Source of the DNA: Hyphomonadaceae bacterium ML37 | GTDB taxonomy: Bacteria; Pseudomonadota; Alphaproteobacteria; Caulobacterales; Maricaulaceae | DNA: 64,000 nucleotides | Reading direction: 5' to 3' | Assembly: GCA_027627685.1 (NCBI GenBank) | Contig: CP091241.1 | Coordinates: forward strand, 2,233,191 to 2,297,190 | In this document: one piece after another, positions 11,471 through 20,579 of the stretch | Layout of the letters: the number at the start of each line of letters is the position of its first letter | Position numbering within the stretch: the first letter of the stretch is position 1 | Notes under the pieces: generated by a model | Database searches by the model: none | What the model saw: only the letters and a program-made list of their open reading frames with translations | Told to the model about the DNA's origin: nothing | Translations under genes and position numbers: made by a program

Positions 11471-11619
11471 ACCCATCCTCCCCGCCTGACCGGTGCGACT
11501 CAAGGCTGAACCCGATAAGGGCGAGCAGTGTGACCGAAAGGTTAACGCACGCGAAGCCGCGAGCGCTGCCGTGGTGCGACTGAATTGTGGAAAACCTGAG
11601 CGCGTGCGCTTCAGAGGAA

Positions 11620-11696
11620 TGGTACCGCCTCCCTGGATTGAACAGGGGACCTCTAGATCCACAATCTAGCGCTCTAACCAACTGAGCTAAGGCGGC
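11620..11696 (-). tRNA. tRNA-His (anticodon GTG), G-1-less alphaproteobacterial type
   Basis: A full cloverleaf reads on the minus strand. The acceptor GCCGCCT pairs with AGGCGGT, the D-stem is GCTC/GAGC, the anticodon stem CTAGA/TCTAG has loop TTGTGGA (GTG), and the T-stem CCCTG/CAGGG has loop TTCAATC. The 3' CCA is encoded (11620-11622). Position 1 is G opposite T72, the discriminator is A73, and the base at -1 is T, so the near-universal G-1:C73 histidine identity pair is absent. Confidence 0.95.
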
Positions 11697-11747
11697 ATGC
11701 CATGACAGGCGCGCGCATGCGGCAAACCCGCCTTGCGCAGGGCGCGG

Positions 11748-11776
11748 AAACTAGCTTCGGGGCGCGCCGCGCGCAA
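11748..11776 (-). promoter_or_regulatory. Candidate promoter of tRNA-His
   Basis: On the minus strand, TTGCGC (11771-11776) and TAGTTT (11748-11753) are spaced 17 nt, about 45 nt upstream of the mature tRNA end. The match to consensus is moderate. Confidence 0.35.
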
Positions 11777-11807
11777 GACCTGCGCGCGGCTGGTTTACAG
11801 GGGCGCG

Positions 11808-12623
11808 TCAGGCGTAGCCGCGGCTGCGCAGATGGGCGTTGAGCGCGTTCATGCGCACCTCGTCGGACGGGTGGGTGGACAACAGGGCCGGCGGCGCGCC
11901 GCGGCTCTGCTGCGCCATCATGCCTTCCCAGAAATTCACCGACTCGGTGGGCCCGTAATTGGCGCGCGCCATATAGTCCACGCCGATCCGGTCGGCCTCC
12001 AGCTCGTGGCGGCGCGAATAGGGCAGCAGAACGCCGAAGGTCAACCCGGCGCCCAGCACGCCCGCCCAGGCGCCGGCGTTCTGGACGTCCGCCGTGTCCA
12101 GCGCCACGGCGGCCAGACCCGTGGCCAGGCCGGCGGCCATTTGCTGGGAGGCGCGCTCCTGGGCGTGGCGGCCGGAGACGTGGGCGGCCTCGTGCCCCAT
12201 CACCGTGGCCAGCTGGTCGTCATTGCGCGTGACCTCCAGAAGGCCCCGATACACGCCGACCTTGCCGTTGGGGAGCACCCAGGCGTTCACGTCATCGGAA
12301 TCGAACACCACAAACTCCCAGTCATGCTGGGTCATGCCCGACGCGCTGGCGATGCGTCCGCCCACCCGGTCGGCCTGCGCGCGCAGGGTGCGATTGGTGC
12401 TCACGCGCTCGCGCTGGCGCGCAGCAGCCCAAGTCTGGTCCGACAGCTGGGCGATCTGGGCGTCGGACACCAGCATGAGCTGGCGCCGGCCGAGCTCGGG
12501 ATTGTCCACGGTGCACCCGGCAGCCGCGAACGGAAACACCGTGCCGGCCGCCAGCCCCGCGAGCAGGTCGCGCCGCCCCATGCGAACCTTGGGTAGTGCG
12601 TTGAATTCTCTGTCGGTAAGCAT
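11808..12623 (-). CDS. M48-family metalloprotease, Tat-type lipoprotein
   Basis: A 271-residue zinc metallopeptidase (M48, HtpX/LoiP/BepA relatives) probably acting in the periplasm on envelope proteins. Catalytic HEAAH is at residues 144-148, with a later downstream E-A-D ligand region (RRHELEADRIG). The N-terminus carries a twin-arginine motif (Arg17-Arg18), a hydrophobic stretch and a lipobox ending at Cys37, suggesting Tat export and lipidation. ATG 12623 is chosen because AAAGGGG lies about 7 nt upstream; in-frame starts at 12641 and 12689 are possible but extend past the Tat signal. Confidence 0.88.
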   Translation of the reverse strand: MLTDREFNALPKVRMGRRDLLAGLAAGTVFPFAAAGCTVDNPELGRRQLMLVSDAQIAQLSDQTWAAARQRERVSTNRTLRAQADRVGGRIASASGMTQHDWEFVVFDSDDVNAWVLPNGKVGVYRGLLEVTRNDDQLATVMGHEAAHVSGRHAQERASQQMAAGLATGLAAVALDTADVQNAGAWAGVLGAGLTFGVLLPYSRRHELEADRIGVDYMARANYGPTESVNFWEGMMAQQSRGAPPALLSTHPSDEVRMNALNAHLRSRGYA

Positions 12624-12788
12624 GGGCAACCCCTTTGTCATAGCCACCGGAACCGGCTGCAGCGTGAAGGCATCATACGACTTCGCCATGGAAACGCCGC
12701 ACGAAATTGGTCATCATCATCTCACACGCGGCGTCTGGCGCAAGCCGGAGCCGGTGATTTGCGAGCCTGAAGCAGGAGCCAGCGAACC

Positions 12789-14906
12789 ATGCGCACTTTA
12801 CTCGTCATCCTCATCAGCCTCGCCGCCCTGATCGCCGGCGCGGTCCTTGCCCTGCCCGCCCTGTTCTCCTCGGATTGGCTGCGCGAGCGCGTCAGCGCCG
12901 AGGCCGGCGAGATGATCAATCGTGAGGTCCGCCTGTCCGGCGATGTGTCGCTGCAGGTACTTCCGCGCATTCAGGTCCGCGCTCAGGACGCGTCCATCGC
13001 GAACGCGCCGGGCTTTGGCGATGAGCCGTTGGCGCAGATGGGCGAGCTGCGCGCCTCCCTGGCCCTGATGCCGCTTCTGTCCCGGCGCATCGAGATCGAG
13101 GAGTTCGTGCTGGTCGATCCGGTCATCCGGCTGGAGGCCCGCGCCGACGGCAATAACTGGACGCTGGGCGCGCCGGCGGCTGACGAGGCTCCGGCGCCCG
13201 CCGCCGGCGAAGGCTTCGTGCGCCGGCCCGGCGCCCTGCCCTTCGAGGCGGCGTTTGGCGATGTGCGCATCGAAAACGGTTCGGTCTTCTACAGCGATCC
13301 GGGCCAGACCCGGCGCATCGAAGACCTCGATCTGACGGTCGGCCTGCCGTCTGTTGATGGTCCTGTCAGCCTGAGCGGCTCTTTCAGCGCGGACGGACGC
13401 CCCATGCAGTTCGACGCGCAACTGGGCTCGCTGCGCGGCTTTTTCGAGGGCGCGGACACCGCCATTGAACTGAACATGACCGGCGCGCTGGCCGATCTGA
13501 GCTTTGACGGGCGCTTCCTTGAGGGCGAGACGCTGAGCTTTGACGGGCGCACCTCGGTGGATTTGCCATTGCCCGCGCTGGCGCGCTTCCTCGGCACGGA
13601 CCTGCCGGACGGCCCGGTCTTCCGGCGGTTTGCAGCCGACGCCCAAGTGGCGGGGACGCCGGGACGCCTTGTCCTGACACGCGCCTCCGTGGTGTTTGAC
13701 GCCATCCGCGCCAATGGCGATCTGACGCTGGACTATGAGCGCGCGCGGCCCCTCATAACTGGCAGCCTGAGCACCGCTGATCTGGACATCACGCCCTACA
13801 TCCCGGCTGAAGACCCCGCCGCGTCGCAGCCAAGGTCCGGCGGCGGGCTCGGCCCGTGGAGCGATGACCGAATCGACCTGACCGCGCTGAGCACGGTGGA
13901 TGCCCGCATCGGCGTGCGCGCGGCGCGGTTCAAGGCGCGCGACATCGAGGCCGAGAATGTCAATCTGGCGGTGACGCTGGACAATGGGCTGCTGACCGCG
14001 CGCCTGACCGAGTTCCGTCTCTATGGCGGACAGGGCGTGGTCACGATGATCCTCAACGCGCGCCAGAGCACGCCGCGCTATTCCATCACCGCAGACATTT
14101 CAGCGCTGGAGGCGCTGCCCTTCCTGACCGCCGCCGCCGGGTTCGAGCGGCTGGAGGGCCTGGGCCGGCTGCAGCTCGATCTCTCCGGAACCGGCGCCAG
14201 CCCCGCCGCCATGATGCGCTCGCTGGACGGGACCGGCAGCTTCAACTTCGCTGACGGCGCGATTGTCGGCGTCAATCTCGCCCAGGTGATCCGCACCGTG
14301 CAGCAGGCGATCGAAACCGGCTCGCTGCCGTCGGGCTTCGCCGACAGCGAACAGACCGATTTCTCGGCGCTGTCCGGATCTTTCAACGTGCGCCAGGGCG
14401 TGGCGCAGAATATCGATCTGGCCATGCTCAGCCCGCTTTTGCGGGTCGAGGGCGCCGGGACCCTCAACCTGGCCGAACAGTTGATCGACTACCGCCTGAC
14501 CCCGCGCGCGGTGCAGACGCTGGCTGGCCAGGGCGGCGCCACTGACCTGCAGGGGCTCGCTGTGCCGGTGCGCATCAGGGGCGGGTTCAATGATGTCTCT
14601 GTATCGGTGGATTTTGAGGCGGTGGCGCGCGATCTGGTTCGCCTGCGCGCCGGATCGCTGATCGGCGGACAGGCCGGGCAGGCGCTGACCGATGGCCGCA
14701 GTCTGGAAGATGTGGCCCGCGACGCCGCTCGGGACGCACTGCGTGACGCCCTCACAGGGCGCCCGCGACAGAACGCGGATGGCGAGGAGGAAACCCAGGA
14801 GGATCCCGCCCGGCGCCTGCTCGAAGGCGTGCTGGGACGCCGCCCCCGCCCCGAACCAGCACCGGAGCCGCAGCCAGAACCTGAGGGCGAAGATGACGGG
14901 CGCTGA
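12789..14906 (+). CDS. AsmA-family protein
   Basis: A 705-residue envelope protein with one N-terminal transmembrane/signal segment (residues 3-25), followed by a long beta-rich AsmA region and the C-terminal AsmA_2 part (LAQVIRTVQQAIETGS, NIDLAMLSPLLRVEGAGTLNL). The family is implicated in phospholipid transport between membranes and outer-membrane assembly. The last ~40 residues are a Pro/Glu-rich tail. It is divergent from the M48 gene. An AGGAGCC ribosome binding site precedes ATG 12789. Confidence 0.88.
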   Translation: MRTLLVILISLAALIAGAVLALPALFSSDWLRERVSAEAGEMINREVRLSGDVSLQVLPRIQVRAQDASIANAPGFGDEPLAQMGELRASLALMPLLSRRIEIEEFVLVDPVIRLEARADGNNWTLGAPAADEAPAPAAGEGFVRRPGALPFEAAFGDVRIENGSVFYSDPGQTRRIEDLDLTVGLPSVDGPVSLSGSFSADGRPMQFDAQLGSLRGFFEGADTAIELNMTGALADLSFDGRFLEGETLSFDGRTSVDLPLPALARFLGTDLPDGPVFRRFAADAQVAGTPGRLVLTRASVVFDAIRANGDLTLDYERARPLITGSLSTADLDITPYIPAEDPAASQPRSGGGLGPWSDDRIDLTALSTVDARIGVRAARFKARDIEAENVNLAVTLDNGLLTARLTEFRLYGGQGVVTMILNARQSTPRYSITADISALEALPFLTAAAGFERLEGLGRLQLDLSGTGASPAAMMRSLDGTGSFNFADGAIVGVNLAQVIRTVQQAIETGSLPSGFADSEQTDFSALSGSFNVRQGVAQNIDLAMLSPLLRVEGAGTLNLAEQLIDYRLTPRAVQTLAGQGGATDLQGLAVPVRIRGGFNDVSVSVDFEAVARDLVRLRAGSLIGGQAGQALTDGRSLEDVARDAARDALRDALTGRPRQNADGEEETQEDPARRLLEGVLGRRPRPEPAPEPQPEPEGEDDGR

Positions 14907-15002
14907 CCGGGCGTGGTCTTGATCGGATTGGCGTAGGGCTATCTACTGCCTCACAAATCCGCGCCAGCCTTCACCGGCGCGGCCAGGGGAGGAGTAATCG
15001 CC

Positions 15003-16769
15003 ATGATCCGCATGATCGCCGCAGGGGCCGCCGCCATGAGTTTTTCCATCTTTGGCGATACGGCGAGCGCCCAGACATTCTATCCCGGCGAGCGCGTGAC
15101 GGGCGATCACTTCGCCGGACGCTCGCCGGTGATCGCCCGAAACGGCATGGCCGCCACAGCCCAGCCGCTGGCGACGCAAGTGGCGCTGGATATTCTCAAG
15201 GCCGGCGGCAGCGCAGTGGACGCCGCCATCGCCGCGAACGCGGCGCTGGGCCTCATGGAGCCGGTAGGCAACGGGATTGGCGGGGATTTGTTCGCCATCG
15301 TCTGGGACCCCGAAACCGGCGAGGTGCACGGGCTGAACGCCGCCGGGCGTTCGCCCATGTCGCTCAGCTACGAGACGGTGGTGGAGCGCGCGGGCGAAAC
15401 GGGCGCCATTCCGCCGCTGGGCGCCATGGCGGTGTCTGTCCCCGGCGCCGTCGATGGCTGGTTCACCCTGCATGAGCGTTTCGGGCGCCTGCCCATGAGC
15501 GAGGTGCTGGCCCCGGCCATTTCGTATGCCGAAGACGGCTTCCCGGTCTCCAAAACCATCGCCCATTACTGGGCGCGCAATATGCGCATCCTGGAACAAC
15601 GCCACGCCAATGGGCAGATCGAGGAGCTGGCGAACGCGCGCGCCACCTATTACACCGAAGGCGGCGCCGCTCCCGTGGAGGGCGAAATCTTCCGCAATCG
15701 CGATCTTGCCCGCACCTACCGCATGCTCGCCGAGGGCGGGCGCGACGCGTACTACGAGGGCGAGATTGCGCAGACGATCGACGCCTATATGCGCCGGATT
15801 GGCGGCTGGTTAAGCGCGGACGATCTGGCGGCGCACGGGTCTGAATGGGTCGAGCCGCTGAGCGTGAATTACCGCGGCTATGATGTGTGGGAATTGCCGC
15901 CCCAGGGTCAGGGGATAGCCGCGCTGCAGATGCTGAACATTCTGGAGGATTACGACCTGGCGTCCATGGGCTTCATGAGCGCGGACGCCCTGCATGTGAT
16001 GATCGAGGCCAAACGCCTGGCGTTCGAGGACCGGGCGCGCTTCTACGCCGATCCTGCCTTCATGGACATCGATGCGCGCGCCCTGCTCACCGACGACTAC
16101 GCCGATGCGCGCCGCGCCCTGATCTCCATGGACCGGGCTATGGACACCGTCGCGCATGGCGATCCGGCGATTCTGGAGACCGCCGACACCACTTATCTGA
16201 CCGTGGCCGATTCCAGCGGCATGATGGTGTCGCTGATCCAGTCGAATTTCCGCGGCATGGGCTCGGGCCTGGTGCCCGACGGGCTGGGATTCATGCTGCA
16301 GAACCGGGGCGAGCTGTTCAGCCTCGATCCCGATCACCCCAACGCCTACGCGCCGGGCAAGCTGCCCTTCCACACCATCATCCCGGCCATGGTGACACGC
16401 GACGGCCAAGGCGTGATGAGCTTTGGCGTCATGGGCGGCTCCATGCAGCCCCAGGGCCACGTGCAGATCCTGGTCAACATGATCGATTTCGGCCTGAACG
16501 TGCAGGAGGCGGGCGACACGGCGCGCTGGCGCCATGACGGCTCCAGCTCCGAGGTTGGCCGGATCGGCGACGAGGCCGGCCTGGGCGAGGTCTTCGTCGA
16601 GCGCGGCGTGCCGGATGATGTGCGCGCAGCGTTGGCGGCGCGCGGCCATGTCATACGCGACGGCGACCGGTCATTCGGCGGCTATCAGGCGATCTGGCGC
16701 GATCCGCGCACCGGCGTCCTGCACGGCGCCAGCGAAATGCGCACGGACGGCGCGGCTCAGGGGTATTGA
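15003..16769 (+). CDS. ggt: Gamma-glutamyltransferase (glutathione hydrolase)
   Basis: A 588-residue Ntn hydrolase that cleaves gamma-glutamyl bonds of glutathione and peptides in the periplasm. It has an N-terminal signal peptide ending near residue 23 (ASAQ). The large-subunit start holds conserved GGSAVDAAIAAN and GNGIGGD. The small subunit would begin at the autocatalytic Thr396 (D395-T396-T397-Y398), followed by LTVADSSG. GSGLVPDGLGFMLQNRG and the GGSMQPQGHVQ segment are family signatures. An AGGAG site precedes ATG 15003. It is convergent with map. Confidence 0.95.
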   Translation: MIRMIAAGAAAMSFSIFGDTASAQTFYPGERVTGDHFAGRSPVIARNGMAATAQPLATQVALDILKAGGSAVDAAIAANAALGLMEPVGNGIGGDLFAIVWDPETGEVHGLNAAGRSPMSLSYETVVERAGETGAIPPLGAMAVSVPGAVDGWFTLHERFGRLPMSEVLAPAISYAEDGFPVSKTIAHYWARNMRILEQRHANGQIEELANARATYYTEGGAAPVEGEIFRNRDLARTYRMLAEGGRDAYYEGEIAQTIDAYMRRIGGWLSADDLAAHGSEWVEPLSVNYRGYDVWELPPQGQGIAALQMLNILEDYDLASMGFMSADALHVMIEAKRLAFEDRARFYADPAFMDIDARALLTDDYADARRALISMDRAMDTVAHGDPAILETADTTYLTVADSSGMMVSLIQSNFRGMGSGLVPDGLGFMLQNRGELFSLDPDHPNAYAPGKLPFHTIIPAMVTRDGQGVMSFGVMGGSMQPQGHVQILVNMIDFGLNVQEAGDTARWRHDGSSSEVGRIGDEAGLGEVFVERGVPDDVRAALAARGHVIRDGDRSFGGYQAIWRDPRTGVLHGASEMRTDGAAQGY

Positions 16770-16779
16770 GGCTCGCGGC

Positions 16780-17661
16780 CTACCGCCAGGGCGGGCAGTC
16801 GAGACCGGCGGGCGAGCGGGTGAAAATCTCCACCCCGTCCGCCGTCACGCCCACCGTGTGCTCAAACTGGGCCGACAGGGATTTGTCCCGCGTGACCGCC
16901 GTCCAGCCGTCCGACAGTACCTTCACGCCCGGCTTGCCGGCGTTGAGCATGGGCTCCACGGTGAAGAACATGCCCTCTTCCAGCACCGGGCCGTAACCGG
17001 CTTCGCCGAAGTGCAGCACGTTCGGCGCATCGTGGAACAGGCGTCCGATGCCATGGCCGCAGAAATCGCGCACGACCGAACAGCGCTGGCTTTCGGCGAA
17101 GGACTGGATCGCCCAGCCGATATCGCCAAAGGTGGCGCCGGGCCGGATCATGGCGATGCCGCGCATCATGGCCTCATAGGTCACTTCCACCAGGCGCTCG
17201 GCCTTGCGGCGCACATTGCCCACCGGGAACATCCGGCTGGTGTCGCCATGCCAGCCGTCAACGATGCAGGTGACATCGATATTGACGATGTCGCCGTCTT
17301 TGAGCGGCTTCTCATTGGGAATGCCGTGGCAGACCACATGATTGATCGAGGTGCAGCTGGACTTGGTATAGCCCTTGTAGAACAGGGTCGCCGGCCTGGC
17401 GCCGTGCTGCAGGAAGTACTCGCGCACCAGATCATCCAGCACCTGTGTGGTCACGCCGGGGCGCACATGGTCCACCAGCATGTCCAGCGCCGACGCGGCC
17501 AGCCGGCCAGCCTGGCGCATGCCTTCGAAATCAGCCGGCGCATGCCGTTTGATCTGACCGTCGCGCCGCGGTGCGGCGTCCAGGTCCAGGTCCAGATCGA
17601 TATCCAGTCCGCCGTCGTTCACGCGTTCAAGCTCCACTTTGTGTGGCGCTGATATACTCAA
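16780..17661 (-). CDS. map: Methionine aminopeptidase type I
   Basis: A 293-residue dimetal enzyme removing N-terminal Met from nascent proteins. All five metal ligands are visible: Asp129, Asp140, His203, Glu236 and Glu267. The first ~40 residues are an extension containing an acidic I/L-D repeat (residues 19-28), longer than the compact E. coli form. The neighbours are unrelated: a convergent ggt and a same-strand M28 peptidase ending 31 nt upstream. Confidence 0.96.
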   Translation of the reverse strand: MSISAPHKVELERVNDGGLDIDLDLDLDAAPRRDGQIKRHAPADFEGMRQAGRLAASALDMLVDHVRPGVTTQVLDDLVREYFLQHGARPATLFYKGYTKSSCTSINHVVCHGIPNEKPLKDGDIVNIDVTCIVDGWHGDTSRMFPVGNVRRKAERLVEVTYEAMMRGIAMIRPGATFGDIGWAIQSFAESQRCSVVRDFCGHGIGRLFHDAPNVLHFGEAGYGPVLEEGMFFTVEPMLNAGKPGVKVLSDGWTAVTRDKSLSAQFEHTVGVTADGVEIFTRSPAGLDCPPWR

Positions 17662-17691
17662 AAGCGAGGGCTGAGGGAACCTGCAGCCGTG

Positions 17692-19278
17692 CTACTCGCC
17701 TGCGAAGAAGCTGTCCTCGTTCCAGCGCGGGGCCTCCGGCGCGTTGGCGATGGCCTGGATGATCGCCAGATTGATGTTGGCGAATTTGGCGCCCTGGTCG
17801 AAGCGCAACGGTTGGCTGAGATCGTCGCCGGGCTGATGATAATTGCCGCCCAGGAATCCGAGGAAGCCGCGTCCCTCATCATCGGCTTCGTCAGGGCTGG
17901 AGAAGCCCGTCATCAGGAAGAGCGAGGGCACGCCGGCGCGCACGAAGTGATAATGGTCCGATCGTACGAACAGGGATTGCTCCGGAATCGGGTCGGGCGA
18001 CAGGCGGACATTGCGGCTCTCCGCTGCGGCCGTCGCCACCGGGCCGAGCGTGGAGTGTTCGGCGCCAAACGCGATCATGTCGTTGAATTCATAGAGAATG
18101 ACCGGCATGTCCAGATTGACGTTTGCCGCCATTCGGCCCATGGCCGGGGTCGGGTTGGACGCGATGTGCGCGGCGCCCAAGAGACCCTTTTCCTCAGCGG
18201 CCAGCGCGATGAACACAACTGGTCGCGCCGGGCGCGGTCCGGCGGCCAGCGCGCGCGCCGTCTCCAGCATCACCGAAATGCCCGATGCATTGTCCAGCGC
18301 GCCGTTGCAGATGGAATCCTCCTCCATCGGGCGGCAAATACCCGTGTGGTCCAGGTGCGCGGTGACGATTACCGCCTCATTGGCCAACGCTGGGTCGCTG
18401 CCCGGCAGCACGCCCACCACATTGTCATCATGAATGGTTTCACGCGCCGTACCCTGGGACATCGCCACGGCGACATTGAGATCAAAGCCGGTCAGCGCCT
18501 CGCCGTTACGGGCTGCCGCCACCATCGTTTCGAAATCCTGCGGAGCGCGGTCAAACAACTGTGCCGCGGTCTCGTCGGAAACGGACGCAATAACGCGAAT
18601 CTGCTCCGGCGCTGCGGCTGCTGCGGTGGTCATGGAGGGCCGGCCCGCCATGGGCGCCATTCGGCGGAAAGACCAGCGGGTCAGGCCTTCAGCCGGAATC
18701 ACGATGAGCCCTACCGCCCCTGCCTGCGCGGCGAATTCCGCCTTGGTGCGCGGATTGTTGAGGTGGGCGGCCACGTCGGACGGCAGGCCTGTCGGCGTTC
18801 CGGCCAGAACCACCGCGATACGGCCCTCCAGATCCAGCCCGTCATAGGCATTCAGGCCCAGGCCCGGCGCCACAAGGCCGTAGCCGGCGAACACCGCCCC
18901 GGCTTCCACCGCGCTGCGGTCATGAACAGGATGGGCCCCGACGATGAAATCGTCACCCGGCGCCATGGCGACGCCATCAACGCGCATTTCAGCGTGCTCG
19001 GGCAGCGGCGTCAGGGTCTGCAGCGGCACGGCGGCACGAAAGCCCTCGAGCCCGCCCGGCTCCAGCCCGATCAGGCGGAATTGCGCCTCGACATAATTGG
19101 TCGCCAGCGCATAGCCGCGCGTCCCGGCCTCGCGGCCTTCCATTTGGTCATCGGCCAGAAAGCGGATGTGCGCCTCAATGGCGCCGGGGGAAACTTCGAG
19201 CGCAGGACGGGCCGCCTCCTGGCTGACCGAACAAGCCGAGACCGCCAAAACGGCGGCGCAGATCAATACGTTACGCAC
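17692..19278 (-). CDS. M28-family peptidase lipoprotein
   Basis: A 528-residue secreted zinc aminopeptidase. The signal sequence ends in a lipobox with Cys16 (LAVSAC). A PA domain (about residues 110-270) is inserted before the M28 catalytic core, which shows AHLDHTG (His308, Asp310), GALDNASG (Asp329) and AAEEKGLLG (Glu362/Glu363). It probably trims peptides at the cell surface or in the periplasm. A related but distinct enzyme occurs at 51477-53219. Confidence 0.92.
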   Translation of the reverse strand: MRNVLICAAVLAVSACSVSQEAARPALEVSPGAIEAHIRFLADDQMEGREAGTRGYALATNYVEAQFRLIGLEPGGLEGFRAAVPLQTLTPLPEHAEMRVDGVAMAPGDDFIVGAHPVHDRSAVEAGAVFAGYGLVAPGLGLNAYDGLDLEGRIAVVLAGTPTGLPSDVAAHLNNPRTKAEFAAQAGAVGLIVIPAEGLTRWSFRRMAPMAGRPSMTTAAAAAPEQIRVIASVSDETAAQLFDRAPQDFETMVAAARNGEALTGFDLNVAVAMSQGTARETIHDDNVVGVLPGSDPALANEAVIVTAHLDHTGICRPMEEDSICNGALDNASGISVMLETARALAAGPRPARPVVFIALAAEEKGLLGAAHIASNPTPAMGRMAANVNLDMPVILYEFNDMIAFGAEHSTLGPVATAAAESRNVRLSPDPIPEQSLFVRSDHYHFVRAGVPSLFLMTGFSSPDEADDEGRGFLGFLGGNYHQPGDDLSQPLRFDQGAKFANINLAIIQAIANAPEAPRWNEDSFFAGE

Positions 19279-19336
19279 GGAACACCCCTCCCGAATGCAC
19301 TAATTTCGGCGCACTATAGGCAGGCGTACGCCAGTC

Positions 19337-19813
19337 TCAACGTGTCAAATGCGTCATGAACGCCTCGACGGCGGCGGCGAGCGGAGGCGCGGGAGGCGCA
19401 TAATGCGCGGCAAACGGCCCTGTCATGCGCGCCGGTCGGCCGGTGGATAGCTGGAAACACACCAGCCTGGTCACCGCCCGGAACACGGTCTCGCCGCCAT
19501 CGGCGCGGCGAAACTGATACCAGCGTTCGGCCCGCAAACGCCCGTCTGACCGCGCGATCCAGACCGCGCAATCGAGCGCCTCACCTGCCCGGATATGGCC
19601 GAGATAATCAGCTTCGGTGCGCAGAATCGCCATGCCGCGATCGGCATCGAGGCAGTCCTGACGCGTCAGCCCGTCCGCCTCCCAGTGCGCCCACGCGGTC
19701 TCGTCCGCCCAGCGCAGATAGGCCGCATTATTGGCGTGGCCGAAAATGTCGATGTCATCGGCCTGCGCGGTGACGCGATGGATGAAAGGCGAAGGCAGGT
19801 CCCAGCCGGTCAT
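19337..19813 (-). CDS. Acyl-CoA thioesterase, hotdog fold (4HBT)
   Basis: A 158-residue protein with the 4-hydroxybenzoyl-CoA-thioesterase-type motif DIFGHANNAAYLRWADE (Asp22, His26, Asn28). It resembles the YbgC/FadM group, which hydrolyses acyl-CoA or aryl-CoA; the substrate is unknown. The start overlaps the sfsA stop (ATGA), so the two are co-transcribed from the sfsA side. Confidence 0.87.
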   Translation of the reverse strand: MTGWDLPSPFIHRVTAQADDIDIFGHANNAAYLRWADETAWAHWEADGLTRQDCLDADRGMAILRTEADYLGHIRAGEALDCAVWIARSDGRLRAERWYQFRRADGGETVFRAVTRLVCFQLSTGRPARMTGPFAAHYAPPAPPLAAAVEAFMTHLTR

Positions 19814-20508
19814 AGCATCATCTCGATCGCGCGCGTCACGGTGATCGTTTCCAGCGTGATCTCACAGGCGTAGGCCAGCACTTCCACGCCATCACTGTGC
19901 GCGGCTTTCAGCGCCGCGGCGTAGGCCGGATCAATATCGGCGGCGGGCATCAGGCGATTACAATCCTCGCGCTGGATGATGAAGAGCTGCACCGCCCGCT
20001 CTCCCTTGCGCGCCAGGGACGCCAGCTCGGTCAGGTGTTTGGCGCCGCGCGTGGTGACGCTGTCAGGGAACTCCGCCAGTCCCGGCTGGCGCATCAGATG
20101 GACGTTCTTCACCTCGACCCAGGTGCGCGGCCAGGCCTCGCCGGTCAGCAGAAAGTCCAGCCGCGACGCCTCCCCCGCCGCCGCCTCGCGCTTGATCGTC
20201 TCATAGCCCGCCAGCTCTTCAATCACGCCGGAGCGGATCGCTTCTTCAGCCAGAGCGTTGGGCGTATTGGTGTTGATGCCCACCAGCGTGCCGTCGGCCT
20301 CGACGATTTCCAGCGTCCAGGCGAGCTTGCGCGCCGGGCTGTCATGGTGCGACAGCCAGCAGCGCGCCCCGCGCGCCGCAAGCCCCGTCATGGCGCCGGG
20401 ATTGGGGCAGTGGACGACGGTCAGGCCATGACCGGAAATCTCCACGTCCGCCAGGAAGCGCTTATAACGGCGGAGCAATCGGGCTTCAGTCAGGGGCGGC
20501 AATTGCAT
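19810..20508 (-). CDS. sfsA: SfsA family DNA/RNA nuclease-like protein
   Basis: A 232-residue SfsA protein, historically called sugar fermentation stimulation protein; the fold is restriction-endonuclease-like. Family landmarks are RYKRFLADVEI near the N-terminus, CPNPGAMTG, the RLDFLL...EVKNVHL acidic core and FPDSVTTRGAKHL. ATG 20508 gives the standard family N-terminus; a TTG at 20565 would add 19 residues unlike the family. It is followed by an overlapping thioesterase gene. Confidence 0.93.
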   Translation of the reverse strand: MQLPPLTEARLLRRYKRFLADVEISGHGLTVVHCPNPGAMTGLAARGARCWLSHHDSPARKLAWTLEIVEADGTLVGINTNTPNALAEEAIRSGVIEELAGYETIKREAAAGEASRLDFLLTGEAWPRTWVEVKNVHLMRQPGLAEFPDSVTTRGAKHLTELASLARKGERAVQLFIIQREDCNRLMPAADIDPAYAAALKAAHSDGVEVLAYACEITLETITVTRAIEMML

Positions 20509-20579
20509 GAGCGGCTCTGGCGCAGCGGGATAGCCGGACCATAATGTCACCGGGGTTTCCGGCAAGTGAGGATGGTGTC

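Noticed and set aside
11471-11662. N-terminal extension of the unknown gene at 10820
   Set aside because: It would run into tRNA-His and ignores a well-spaced ribosome binding site before ATG 11470.
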